This document shows positions 1 to 8,974 of a stretch of 64,000 nucleotides of DNA, one piece after another; positions within the stretch are counted from its first letter, which is position 1; each line of letters starts with the position of its first letter. A program made the position numbers and the translations under genes. The DNA is from Dysgonomonas mossii (GTDB lineage Bacteria; Bacteroidota; Bacteroidia; Bacteroidales; Dysgonomonadaceae). The notes under the pieces were generated by a model. It was given only the letters and a program-made list of their open reading frames with translations, did not search any database and was not told the DNA's origin. The stretch lies in the NCBI RefSeq assembly GCF_004569505.1, contig NZ_SPPK01000006.1:1-64000 (forward strand), read 5' to 3'.

Positions 1-262
1 TTTTACCAATTAATTTTAAAATATTTTTCGGCAGAACTACAAAATTAATACCTATATCCCTTATATGCAAACTGTTGTTAAACATATTTTTTTTCAAACC
101 TTTTTTTGAAAATTGAGGGGGTGATGACACAAGAACTCAATCTGAGTCGACCAATCAAGCAAATAGAAAAAAAGTGAAACGATCAGAAAAGTACCCGCTA
201 AAGAAAAAACAAACTATAGAAATTCTACTTTGCAGATAGAGATAACAAGAACAAATAAAGAA
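1..262. other. Left-edge non-coding stretch
   Basis: AT-rich sequence between the window edge and the 3' end of the acyltransferase gene. I see no convincing ORF, RNA gene or strong terminator. A weak A/T hairpin (TTTTCAAA...TTTGAAAA, about 91-115) is too AT-rich to interpret. Confidence 0.4.
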
Positions 263-1408
263 TTAGATATTGCTTTTTTGTTTTAGAAATCGATTTGCTA
301 AATATTTCCGAACCGGCGTATCGTAAAACTTCAAACAGATATAAGCTAAAGTAATACTTCCGACAAGAACTCCGGCTGCACCTGGTAATGATTCCTGGAA
401 TGTGAGATTCTCATTCTTCACCCAAGCATAATATAAATATATAAAAGGGTAATGCACCATATATAAGGGATAAGAAATATCTCCTAAGAATCGGCATACG
501 CAAATTGTGTATTTATCGGTCGTTTGCCCCGAAGCTCCTAAATAGACAAGTAGCGGAAAAAATACAACGCAACACATGGTATCATATATTCCATTCATCC
601 ATAAATGTTCGGCTCCACCAATACGTGGCACAGCTAAAAGGACAACGATAGCAAAACTACATATCCAAAAAGCACCTTTTATATTCTTGACTGGTTTAAA
701 AATACGAGAAAGCAGCAAGCCTGCAGAGAAAGAGAATAACAACCTGAACGATCCTCCGGCAAACTCTGTTCCGGTTAATGAATATCCAACACATATATCC
801 CCTAAAGGACCTAATATCGCAAATGCCGCCAAGCAACCCCCGGTAATAAAAACAAGTAGAGCAAGAACCTTAGTCGAAAACTTGCGAATAAATAAAACAT
901 AAAGAACATTACCTATATATTCAAAAAATAAAGACCAACTGGGCCCATTGAGAGGAAACATTTCTCCCAATCCTCGAACCTCGGTTGCTGTAGTAGCAGG
1001 AATCAATAGTGCATTAAATAATGTAGCGGTAAACAAAGCCACAACAGTCACTTTAGATACATCCCATACAGAACAGCCTTGAAAGTAAAACATGATCGCT
1101 CCAATAATAGCTCCCATCACAACCATTGGGTGCAATCGTATAATTCGGCGTTTAATAAAATCTTTTGCTTTCATTGTTTCCCAACGACCATCATAAGCGT
1201 AGCCTATAACAAATCCTGACAGTATAAAGAAAAAATCGACAGCTAAATATCCGTGATTGATACGTTGATCTAAATGACTGGTGGCAAAAGCTTCAAATAT
1301 ATGAAAACATACAACCATGATAGCGGCGACCCCGCGCAGCCCATCCAGTATATTGTAATGTGGTTTTGTGTCTGCAAATGCAGCCATAGAAATTTGCGTT
1401 TTCAGCAT
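263..1408 (-). CDS. Acyltransferase 3 family membrane protein (OafA-like)
   Basis: Integral-membrane acyltransferase of the Acyltransferase_3 family, which moves acyl groups (often acetyl) onto surface sugars or other envelope molecules. At the N-terminus it shows the family block DGLRGVAA followed by the catalytic-type His36, and the conserved stretch VDFFFILSGFVIGY near residues 57-70. About ten hydrophobic segments follow, and 381 aa is normal for the family. A second Met at residue 8 is an alternative start. It is transcribed alone, divergently from the acyl-CoA synthetase gene, with no glycan-synthesis genes beside it, so the acceptor cannot be inferred. The family call is firm and the substrate unknown. 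Confidence 0.85.
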   Translation of the reverse strand: MLKTQISMAAFADTKPHYNILDGLRGVAAIMVVCFHIFEAFATSHLDQRINHGYLAVDFFFILSGFVIGYAYDGRWETMKAKDFIKRRIIRLHPMVVMGAIIGAIMFYFQGCSVWDVSKVTVVALFTATLFNALLIPATTATEVRGLGEMFPLNGPSWSLFFEYIGNVLYVLFIRKFSTKVLALLVFITGGCLAAFAILGPLGDICVGYSLTGTEFAGGSFRLLFSFSAGLLLSRIFKPVKNIKGAFWICSFAIVVLLAVPRIGGAEHLWMNGIYDTMCCVVFFPLLVYLGASGQTTDKYTICVCRFLGDISYPLYMVHYPFIYLYYAWVKNENLTFQESLPGAAGVLVGSITLAYICLKFYDTPVRKYLANRFLKQKSNI

Positions 1409-1582
1409 AACTTAAAATTCTTATATTTTGGTGTATTCTGGTATTTCAAAAAATAAAACTTATAAAGTAAGCACTTTTTACAGATACTTTAAAATCGACT
1501 TACTACCAGGAATAATATTTTCGGATAATAAAACATGTTTTATATTATAGAAATAGATTCCTCAGCTATCATATTATTTGAT

Positions 1583-1590
1583 TATTTTTG
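1583..1590 (+). promoter_or_regulatory. Probable -7 box of the acyl-CoA synthetase gene
   Basis: TAttTTTG matches the Bacteroidetes -7 consensus TAnnTTTG. No clear TTG lies 19-21 nt upstream. The box contains the TTG at 1588 that would be the upstream alternative start, which argues for the ATG at 1618. Confidence 0.45.
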
Positions 1591-1617
1591 TGCAAAATAA
1601 CACTCAAAACCTGTTTT

Positions 1618-3675
1618 ATGTCTTACAATCAATTAATAAACCCCAAAAGCATTGTCATAGTCGGCGCTTCTGATAACATTTTGAAACCGGGAGGGAGTGT
1701 TTTGCATAATATTATAAATGGGACATTCGAAAAAGAACTATATATTGTAAATTCGAAAGGAGGTATCATACAAGGTATTAAAGCCTATACCAAGGTTGAA
1801 GATATACCTCAAGCAGATCTTGCCATTATATCTATACCTGCCAACCAATGTATAGAGACTGTAGACTATCTGGCGAATAAAAAGGGAGTAAAAGCTTTTA
1901 TTGTATTTTCTGCCGGATTTAGCGAAGAGTCTGAAGAGGGTGCTATCAGAGAAAAACAACTTGTAGAAATTGTAAATAAGGCCGGAGCAATTATGATCGG
2001 CCCTAATTGTTCTGGTTTCTTCAACACGAATCATCAAAGCATTTTCACTCGTCCTATACCCAGCCTTGATACGAATGGAGTAGATATAATTTCCAGTTCG
2101 GGAGGAACAATTACTTATATCATAGAGTCTGCTATGCGTATTGGACTGAGATTTAACTCAGCCTGGTCAATTGGAAATGCCGCTCAAATAGGAATTGAAG
2201 ATATATTGGAATATTTAGATAAAGAATTTGATCCGGAAACCAGTCCGAAAATAAAACTTCTCTATTTAGAAAAAATTAGTAATCCCGACAGATTTCTTCT
2301 TCATTCATCTTCCCTCATCAATAAGGGGTGCAAAATAGCTGCCATAAAATCAGGCAGTTCCACATCCGGCAGTCGCGCAGCATCTTCTCATACGGGAGCA
2401 ATAGCGAGTTCCGACTCAGCCGTTGAAGCCCTGTTCAGAAAAGCGGGAATTATACGTTGCTACTCACGCGAAGAACTTGCGAACGTTGCAGCAGTATTGA
2501 CATTAAAGAAAATAAACGGACGGAACTTGGCTATAATTACCCAAGCAGGGGGGCCTGCCGTAATATTAACAGACGCTCTATCAAAAGGGAATATCGATGT
2601 TCCTGAATTGGATAAAGACTTGGCAGCCGAACTAAAGAAGCATCTTCTCCCGGGAGCCGCAGTATCTAATCCTATAGATATTATAGGAACAGGAACTGGT
2701 GAACACATGGCTACATGTATCGATTTTTGCGAAACATACTTTAAAGAAATAAATGGTATAGCCGTTATATACGGAAACCCCGGAGTAAGCAATGTAGCCG
2801 AAGCCTATAATATGCTGGATAAAAAAATAAAGACCAGCAAACTACCGATATACCCGATATTACCATCGGTGATAGCTGCGTCGGAAGAAATGGAAACCTT
2901 TGTAAAGAAAGGACATGTCAATTTTACAGATGAATATGCTTTAGCAAATGCTCTCTCTAAAGTTGTTTCCTGGACTCCTCCATCGGTAGGCAAAATAGAA
3001 GATATATCTGTTGATATACCCCGTATAAGAACGATTATCAGCAACTCTGCTGACGGATATATAGATAGTGAAACGGTTAGGCAATTGTTTGATGCCGCAG
3101 GTATTCCACAGGTGCAAGAATTGGTAACAGCCAATAGGGACGAAGCTATCGCTTTTGCCGACAAAATCGGATACCCAATTGTAGCAAAGTGTGTAGGCCC
3201 TATTCACAAATCAGATGTGGGAGGGGTTGTGTTAAATATACATTCGGCAAACCATTTATCAATCGAATTTGACCGCTTGATGAAAATAGCCGATGCCACA
3301 GCTGTCATGGTACAGCCGATGCTATCGGGGCAAGAACTATTTATCGGTGCAAAATATGAACCTACATACGGTCACATTGTTTTATGCGGGCTGGGTGGGA
3401 TTTTTGTAGAAATACTGAAAGACGTAGCATCGGGACTTGCACCTTTGAGTTTTGACGAAGCTTCATCGATGGTACAATCACTAAAAGCATATAAAATAAT
3501 AAAGGGTACACGTGGACAAAAAGGCTTAAACGAAAAGTTGTTTGTAGAAATCATTGTACGCTTATCGGTTATGCTCAGGTTTGCTCCGGAAATAAAAGAG
3601 ATGGATATTAATCCGCTTTTGGCTAACGAAGAAAGAGTTATAGCCGTGGATGCAAGAATCAGAATAGAAAAATAG
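1618..3675 (+). CDS. Acetate/acyl-CoA ligase (ADP-forming), single-chain
   Basis: ADP-forming acyl-CoA synthetase: acyl-CoA + ADP + Pi to acid + CoA + ATP, an energy-conserving step of fermentation. Domain order is CoA-binding Rossmann (about 1-130, with IVGASDN), succinyl-CoA-ligase-like middle (about 150-450) and C-terminal ATP-grasp (about 475-685). The phospho-histidine is visible as His258 in SSHTGAIASSD. There is no GNAT domain, which separates it from Pat-type lysine acetyltransferases. I chose the ATG at 1618 (685 aa); a TTG at 1588 would add ten poorly conserved residues and lies inside the likely -7 box. A strong terminator follows. Acetyl-CoA is the likeliest substrate, but branched or aryl acyl-CoAs are possible. 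Confidence 0.88.
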   Translation: MSYNQLINPKSIVIVGASDNILKPGGSVLHNIINGTFEKELYIVNSKGGIIQGIKAYTKVEDIPQADLAIISIPANQCIETVDYLANKKGVKAFIVFSAGFSEESEEGAIREKQLVEIVNKAGAIMIGPNCSGFFNTNHQSIFTRPIPSLDTNGVDIISSSGGTITYIIESAMRIGLRFNSAWSIGNAAQIGIEDILEYLDKEFDPETSPKIKLLYLEKISNPDRFLLHSSSLINKGCKIAAIKSGSSTSGSRAASSHTGAIASSDSAVEALFRKAGIIRCYSREELANVAAVLTLKKINGRNLAIITQAGGPAVILTDALSKGNIDVPELDKDLAAELKKHLLPGAAVSNPIDIIGTGTGEHMATCIDFCETYFKEINGIAVIYGNPGVSNVAEAYNMLDKKIKTSKLPIYPILPSVIAASEEMETFVKKGHVNFTDEYALANALSKVVSWTPPSVGKIEDISVDIPRIRTIISNSADGYIDSETVRQLFDAAGIPQVQELVTANRDEAIAFADKIGYPIVAKCVGPIHKSDVGGVVLNIHSANHLSIEFDRLMKIADATAVMVQPMLSGQELFIGAKYEPTYGHIVLCGLGGIFVEILKDVASGLAPLSFDEASSMVQSLKAYKIIKGTRGQKGLNEKLFVEIIVRLSVMLRFAPEIKEMDINPLLANEERVIAVDARIRIEK

Positions 3676-3696
3676 CATTGATTATATATAGCGAAG

Positions 3697-3741
3697 AAGC
3701 AGTATCGGCAAAAGTATATCTTGGCTGGTATTGCTTTTTTT
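3697..3741 (+). terminator. Intrinsic terminator of the acyl-CoA synthetase gene
   Basis: Thirteen-base arms at 3697-3709 and 3724-3736 pair fully if G-U pairs are allowed, and are followed by seven T. It lies 21 nt after the stop codon. Confidence 0.8.
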
Positions 3742-3786
3742 GAAAAATCTTTTTATGAAGTACTTTATTATATTTCAGAAATATAC

Positions 3787-3888
3787 TACCTTTATTGCCG
3801 ACAAAATCTATAGGTATGAAAACGAAGAATTTTGAATAAACAGTAAATATAAAATATAAAGCCGGACATTTCGTTCTCGGCTTTTTTT
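3787..3888 (+). promoter_or_regulatory. Candidate leader/attenuator ahead of uraA
   Basis: A -7-like box TAccTTTA (3787-3794) is followed about 65 nt later by a terminator hairpin: AAAGCCG (3858-3864) pairs perfectly with CGGCTTT (3878-3884), then a T run, ending 32 nt before the uraA ATG. The upstream gene already has its own terminator, so this hairpin most likely acts on a transcript that starts here. A leader GCCGA (about 3797-3801) could pair with the 3' arm TCGGC and prevent the hairpin. Premature termination controlled by pyrimidine supply is an inference. Confidence 0.45.
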
Positions 3889-3920
3889 ATGTGCAACAGA
3901 CAAATATCAAACGCTCAAAA

Positions 3921-5231
3921 ATGAAAGAAGAAAAGAAAATTGTTTTAGGTATTTCAGAAAAGCCTAAACCCGCCCAATGGCTATTATTGAGTATTCAACA
4001 TCTATTTGCCATGTTCGGAGCAACCGTACTTGTTCCTGCACTCACCGGAATGAGCCCTGCTGTGGCTCTTATCTCGAGTGGTATCGGGACATTGGTATTT
4101 ATAGCCATCACAAAAGGCAAAGTCCCTTCTTATCTGGGATCATCATTTGCTTTTATCAATCCCATTATAGCTGTAAAAGCTTTGGAACTCGATCCTTCGT
4201 CGGGTGTAGGTATGGGAAGTTTCCTTGTAGGTAGTTTCCTTGTGGGGGTTACCTATTCAGTAGTTGCACTTATTATAAACAGAGCCGGAACAAAGTGGTT
4301 GATGAAGTTGCTTCCTCCGGTAGTAGTAGGACCTGTGATTATGGTTATCGGGCTTGGACTTGCCGCTACAGCCGTTAACATGGCTACTAACAATCCTGCA
4401 GGAGATTATGACCTTACGTATGTGCTCATCGGCTTAGTAACTCTTACCATAACAATTCTTACAGCCATTTTCACACGCGGATTTCTTAGTGTTATTCCTG
4501 TATTGGTAGGTATAATTGGCGGGTATGTATTTTCTATTATCTTAGGAGTTGTAGATGTGCAACACGTAGTTGAAGCGAACTGGATCGAAATACCTTCTTT
4601 CTCTATTCCATTTGTTCATTATACACCTTCTTTCACATGGAGAGTATTCTTAATGATGGTTCCTGTTGCTATCGTTCCTATCGCTGAGCATATCGGACAT
4701 CAGCTTGTTTTGAGTAAAGTAGTTAGCAAAGACCTGATCAAAGACCCGGGGCTAGATCGCTCTATGCTGGGTGATGGGGTTGCCACTATGATAGCTGCTA
4801 CATTGGGAGGACCACCGAATACTACTTATGGTGAAAATATCGGTGTATTAGCTATAACTCGCGCTTTCAGTATTTATTTGTTTGTGGGTGCTGCAATCTT
4901 TGCTATTATGTTTGGTTTTTGCGGTAAGATATCAGCTTTGTTATCTACTATCCCTACTCCGGTAATGGGTGGCGTTTCTATCCTCTTGTTTGGTATAATA
5001 GCCTCCAGCGGGCTACGCATGCTTGTGGAAAACAAAGTAGACTTTAGCCGTAAGCGCAATCTTATTATATCTTCTGTGATACTTGTTATTGGTATAGGGG
5101 GAGCAGCAATACATATCGGCAAAGTATTTTCTTTAGAAGGAATGGCACTGGCTTCTATAATCGGGGTTGTACTCAACCAAGTATTACCGGGCAAGCAGGT
5201 TGTAGATTTTGATGAGATGTTTAAAGATTAA
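3921..5231 (+). CDS. uraA: Uracil permease, NCS2 family
   Basis: Membrane symporter of the NCS2 nucleobase family, importing uracil for pyrimidine salvage. The N-terminal QHLFAMFGATVLVPALTG block and the segment with PVAIVPIAEHIGH then a later GGPPNTTYGENIGVLAITR stretch are diagnostic of UraA-type members (substrate-contacting Glu residues in both). About fourteen hydrophobic segments, and 436 aa from the ATG at 3921, match the family. A GTG at 3891 in frame would add ten residues but overlaps the tail of the leader hairpin, so I reject it. It is monocistronic, with a strong bidirectional terminator after it. Uracil specificity, as opposed to xanthine, follows from the motif and is fairly sure. 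Confidence 0.9.
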   Translation: MKEEKKIVLGISEKPKPAQWLLLSIQHLFAMFGATVLVPALTGMSPAVALISSGIGTLVFIAITKGKVPSYLGSSFAFINPIIAVKALELDPSSGVGMGSFLVGSFLVGVTYSVVALIINRAGTKWLMKLLPPVVVGPVIMVIGLGLAATAVNMATNNPAGDYDLTYVLIGLVTLTITILTAIFTRGFLSVIPVLVGIIGGYVFSIILGVVDVQHVVEANWIEIPSFSIPFVHYTPSFTWRVFLMMVPVAIVPIAEHIGHQLVLSKVVSKDLIKDPGLDRSMLGDGVATMIAATLGGPPNTTYGENIGVLAITRAFSIYLFVGAAIFAIMFGFCGKISALLSTIPTPVMGGVSILLFGIIASSGLRMLVENKVDFSRKRNLIISSVILVIGIGGAAIHIGKVFSLEGMALASIIGVVLNQVLPGKQVVDFDEMFKD

Positions 5232-5246
5232 ATAATTACATGTATA

Positions 5247-5282
5247 AATAATAAAGGCTGCATTTTTGCAGCCTTTATTATT
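5247..5282. terminator. Bidirectional terminator between uraA and murF-alr
   Basis: Perfect 16-bp inverted repeat (5247-5262 / 5267-5282) with a TTTT loop and A/T-rich flanks, between convergent genes. Confidence 0.88.
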
Positions 5283-5304
5283 ATATATATGCCTAAAACA
5301 AAAC

Positions 5305-7776
5305 TTATTCTTTATAATAAATATGTTTTACCCTGCTAGAGATAGACGTTAGTATCTCATAAGGGATTGTATTTATTTCTTTAGCCAAATCTACGACAGA
5401 TGGATTTTCTCCAAAGATGACTACGGAGTCTCCTTCTCTCACCTCTATTCCGGTAACATCGATCATTGATAAATCCATACAAATATTTCCAACAATAGGC
5501 ACCATGTGTCCATTCACCAATACCTTACCAACTCCATTACCAAACTGACGACTAAGTCCGTCGGCATATCCGATACGGATAGTTGCTATTGTGGCATCTT
5601 TATCGAAATGACCTTTACGCCCATAACCAACAGTTTCTCCGGCCTTGATATATTTGATTTGTAGAATGGTGGTCTTCAAGGTACATACGTTACGAAGTCC
5701 GTTCAAACCACTTGCACTTACTCCATAAAGACTGATTCCCAGCCTCACCATATCCATTTGCTCGTTGGGGAAACGTTCTATCCCTGCCGAATTAAGGATA
5801 TGTTTCATTACCTGATAATGGCAGTTCTTCTCTATTTCTTTTGTTATTTTCTTAAAGGTCTTGATCTGATCTACTGTAAAATTATCAAAGTTCCAACTCT
5901 CACTTGCCGCTAAATGAGAGAAGACAGATTGGATACGTACTCCTGTTTGCGACTTAATACGCTCCATCAATTCAGGAATATCTTCTTCTGTAAATCCCAA
6001 CCGATGCATTCCTGTATCTATTTTTATATGTATCGGATAATTTGTAATTCCCTGCAATTTGGCTTCCTTTATAAAAGCATCCAATATTCTGAAATTATAC
6101 ACTTCGGGTTCGAGTGCATACATCGCCAACTCTTCAAATCCCCCTACTTCGGAGTTGAGAACAATGATAGGAACTTTTATCCCTTGTTTTCTCAAGAATA
6201 CGCCTTCTTCTGCGACTGCAACAGCCAAATAATCGCACTTATGATACTGCAATGTTTTTGCTACCTCTGTCGCTCCTGTACCATAGCCATCGGCCTTAAC
6301 CATACATACCATTTTGGTTTTAGGATTCAGCCTTGATCTATAAAAGTTATAATTGTGAACGATTGCATCTAAATCTATATCGAGCACTGTTTCGTGCGTT
6401 TTCACCTCCAGTAGTTTATTTATACTCTCGAATGAGAAACTACGTGCCCCTTTCAGCAAAATAAACATATCATGAAAATCACTCCATATATTCGAATGGA
6501 TAAAATCATTGGTCGTATTGAAGAAATGCATTTCGCCATTCTTAAACAATTCCTTATATGTAGAAATTTCTTTACCGATACCGATAAGTACATCTATTTT
6601 TTTATTCAACACCAGATTCGATGCCAAATAATACAGTTCTTTAGGTAGTAACCCCGACTGTGGAATATCTGATATTATAAGCACCTTTCTCTTTTGGCTA
6701 TCCGTTGCCCTTTGAGCCAGAAAGTCAAGAGCAATTCCCAAAGAGTTTATATCAGAATTATATGTATCATTTATCAGAATTGTATTATTTTTTCCTTGAC
6801 GTACATCAAGACGCATTGCAACAGGCTCAAGACCGGCCATACGCTGATTTATATCGGGTAAAGACAAGTGCAAATAAATGGCAGTAGCCAATACATGGAT
6901 AGCATTTTCGATAGCTGCATTATCAGCAAAAGGAATCGTAAACTGAGAGGCCATTCCCAGTATAGAATAATGAATGGTCGTACAATTTCCGAGCTTCTCA
7001 ACTTTCATTATATGCAATGGGCTTTTGTTAGACCCCTTGCGAGACCATGTCAGGCGTTTGTGAGAAAGACAGGCTATCTCCATACATTCGTCTACGAGCT
7101 CATTCTCTTCTTCACAAATAATGACATCGCAGTTTATAAAAAGCTCCAGTTTCTCGAGACATTTTTGTTTCATAGATTTGAAACCTTCCTGATGAGCCTG
7201 TCCGATATTGGTAAATATACCAATAGTAGGATTTATAATCGCCTCGAGCTTTGCCATCTCCTCAGGTTGAGATACCCCTGCCTCGAATATGCCCAACTGT
7301 GTATGGCTATTCATCTGCCAAACAGAAAGAGGTACACCAATTTGAGAATTATAGCTCCGAGGAGAATGCGTAATATTAAAATCATGATGAAGTACTTGAT
7401 AAAGCCACTCCTTCACCACTGTTTTACCGTTACTTCCAGTAATACCAATAACAGGCACATTAAACTGATTGCGATGATATGCAGCTAGACGTTGAAGAGC
7501 AAATAGCGTATTTACCACTACAAGAAAGTTTGCACCTTCATATTCTTCCCACTCGGGTTGTAAATCAGATACTACAAAGTTACGAACGCCCAGCTCATAA
7601 AGCTCGGAGATATACCGATGTCCATCATTATTCTTAGTCTTAAGGGCAAAGAATAATGTTTCGTCGGGAAAAAAGACTTGACGGCTGTCAGTAAGTAGAA
7701 TACTAATGGCAGTTTCGTTCAGGTCGGTTGGCATAGCATCAATTATCTTAGCTACCTGATATATAGAATATTTCAT
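5305..7776 (-). CDS. murF-alr: Bifunctional MurF ligase / alanine racemase
   Basis: Cytoplasmic peptidoglycan-precursor enzyme fusing two steps: Alr makes D-Ala from L-Ala, and MurF adds D-Ala-D-Ala to UDP-MurNAc-tripeptide. The N-terminal half (about 1-455) is MurF with the ATP loop GITGSNGKT at 111-119, TNIGQAH at 189-195 and NDTYN at 336-340. The C-terminal half (about 460-823) is a fold-III PLP racemase with the lysine K494 in MVKADGYG and later RIGYADG, typical of the catalytic Tyr region. At 823 aa both domains are full length. This fusion is known in Bacteroidetes. It starts 13 nt after the GSCFA gene and is probably co-transcribed with it. Very secure. Confidence 0.96.
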   Translation of the reverse strand: MKYSIYQVAKIIDAMPTDLNETAISILLTDSRQVFFPDETLFFALKTKNNDGHRYISELYELGVRNFVVSDLQPEWEEYEGANFLVVVNTLFALQRLAAYHRNQFNVPVIGITGSNGKTVVKEWLYQVLHHDFNITHSPRSYNSQIGVPLSVWQMNSHTQLGIFEAGVSQPEEMAKLEAIINPTIGIFTNIGQAHQEGFKSMKQKCLEKLELFINCDVIICEEENELVDECMEIACLSHKRLTWSRKGSNKSPLHIMKVEKLGNCTTIHYSILGMASQFTIPFADNAAIENAIHVLATAIYLHLSLPDINQRMAGLEPVAMRLDVRQGKNNTILINDTYNSDINSLGIALDFLAQRATDSQKRKVLIISDIPQSGLLPKELYYLASNLVLNKKIDVLIGIGKEISTYKELFKNGEMHFFNTTNDFIHSNIWSDFHDMFILLKGARSFSFESINKLLEVKTHETVLDIDLDAIVHNYNFYRSRLNPKTKMVCMVKADGYGTGATEVAKTLQYHKCDYLAVAVAEEGVFLRKQGIKVPIIVLNSEVGGFEELAMYALEPEVYNFRILDAFIKEAKLQGITNYPIHIKIDTGMHRLGFTEEDIPELMERIKSQTGVRIQSVFSHLAASESWNFDNFTVDQIKTFKKITKEIEKNCHYQVMKHILNSAGIERFPNEQMDMVRLGISLYGVSASGLNGLRNVCTLKTTILQIKYIKAGETVGYGRKGHFDKDATIATIRIGYADGLSRQFGNGVGKVLVNGHMVPIVGNICMDLSMIDVTGIEVREGDSVVIFGENPSVVDLAKEINTIPYEILTSISSRVKHIYYKE

Positions 7777-7789
7777 TCTTCTTTTTTAA

Positions 7790-8770
7790 TTAAGATCTGT
7801 TTTCCAAATCCACAATTTCTTGTTCGCAACAAATGTATGGATATTTCTTATTGAAGGCTTTCAACTTTAACAAAGTTTGCCTTAAAAAATGCTTATAATC
7901 ATCACTTTGGTTATTTATAGCTCTATGATTCAGAGCCTGGTATATTTTCTGCCATTCTTTTATTATAGGGGGAGCTTCTTCATCAAAATATGTCTCTGAC
8001 AATCGTTGCCAGATATATTTAATTGCTATCTGATTCGGATGGGTCATGTCTTCATCATAGAATCGATAATCACGCAATTCATCCAAAACAATTTCATAAG
8101 AAGGGAAATAATACAAACCTTCTACCATACTACATATTTGATCTAAAGCCAAAAGCAAAGTAGATTTGCTCAACTGGTTATCATGGGCTCCGTCTTTAAG
8201 GTGACGAACAGGACTTACAGTGAACACTATTCGCAACGATGGATTTACTTTTCTCAAATCCTTTACCAAACCTTCCCACTCTGCTATAATATCCGCGACA
8301 GAAAGACGAAAACGTTCGAATTCAGTAGCAGGCAGTTTATGGCAATTACCGACTACCATATTCTCTTTCAAAGAACGAAAGACATACACTGTTCCAAATG
8401 TAACAAAAAGGACATCAGCCTTGCGAATATCGTTTGATCCATTCTTCAACCTGTGGTTTATCCCCTGCAGACATTTATCCTTATCTACATCTGAAAAAGA
8501 TCCATGATGCCAAAAACTTTGATAAAGTCCTTTGTATTCAAAAATTTCTTTTTCTGTAAATACCTTTTGATCGACAAGCAGCCTCAAAGCCTGACTAATG
8601 GATAAGGGATTGTAGAGAATCCCGAAAGGATTGAGATTTGTATTGAATTTATTTTCCAAAAACAACCGACCCATATTCTCAGCAAAACAAGAGCCAAATA
8701 TCATGATATGACTCTTATGAGATATCTTAAAGTCTGACGTTGGAATTTCTATTTTTGTTCTGAAGTCCAT
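7790..8770 (-). CDS. GSCFA domain protein
   Basis: GSCFA-domain protein of 326 aa, with the name-giving motif FGSCFAEN at residues 25-32. No signal peptide is visible, so it is probably cytoplasmic. The pattern resembles an SGNH/GDSL hydrolase: Ser27 in GSCFA (block I), a central GNCH (141-144) and DMTH at 241-244 (the DxxH of block V). This hydrolase reading is my inference, since I know of no assigned function for the family. It is first in a two-gene unit with murF-alr, 13 nt apart, which suggests a role near cell-wall precursor metabolism. A perfect 9-bp palindrome lies upstream. Confidence 0.85.
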   Translation of the reverse strand: MDFRTKIEIPTSDFKISHKSHIMIFGSCFAENMGRLFLENKFNTNLNPFGILYNPLSISQALRLLVDQKVFTEKEIFEYKGLYQSFWHHGSFSDVDKDKCLQGINHRLKNGSNDIRKADVLFVTFGTVYVFRSLKENMVVGNCHKLPATEFERFRLSVADIIAEWEGLVKDLRKVNPSLRIVFTVSPVRHLKDGAHDNQLSKSTLLLALDQICSMVEGLYYFPSYEIVLDELRDYRFYDEDMTHPNQIAIKYIWQRLSETYFDEEAPPIIKEWQKIYQALNHRAINNQSDDYKHFLRQTLLKLKAFNKKYPYICCEQEIVDLENRS

Positions 8771-8826
8771 ATTTTACAAACACTACTAAACACAAGTAAA
8801 GGTAAAAAGATTGCATGGAATTATTC

Positions 8827-8847
8827 GAAACTTTATCTTAAAGTTTC
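8827..8847. repeat. Short perfect palindrome upstream of the GSCFA gene
   Basis: GAAACTTTA and TAAAGTTTC are separated by three bases. It lies 57-77 nt upstream of the GSCFA start and has no T run, so a protein-binding site is as likely as a terminator. Confidence 0.35.
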
Positions 8848-8878
8848 ATCGTATTTTTTAATTCATACATTTACAGAC

Positions 8879-8914
8879 AAAAAAAATTACAAGCAACATA
8901 TACCTGTAATTTTT
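8879..8914 (-). terminator. Terminator of ahpF
   Basis: AAAAATTACA (8882-8891) pairs with TGTAATTTTT (8905-8914). Read on the minus strand the stem is followed by a run of eight T, 60 nt after the ahpF stop. Confidence 0.7.
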
Positions 8915-8974
8915 CCTTCTTCAATCTCTCGTCATACAGACGATAAAATATGCTATTCTTATATCAGAGAACGA

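Noticed and set aside
576..902. Plus-strand ORF inside the acyltransferase gene
   Set aside because: Antisense shadow of a gene with clear motifs; low-complexity composition.
1588..1617. TTG upstream start for the acyl-CoA synthetase
   Set aside because: The codon is inside the -7 box TAttTTTG; the ATG at 1618 gives the family N-terminus.
3891..3920. GTG upstream start for uraA
   Set aside because: It directly abuts the tail of the leader hairpin and adds ten residues absent from the usual family start.
6868..7488. 206-aa plus-strand ORF opposite murF-alr
   Set aside because: Antisense shadow; the minus-strand MurF motifs are unambiguous and the shadow has no domain.
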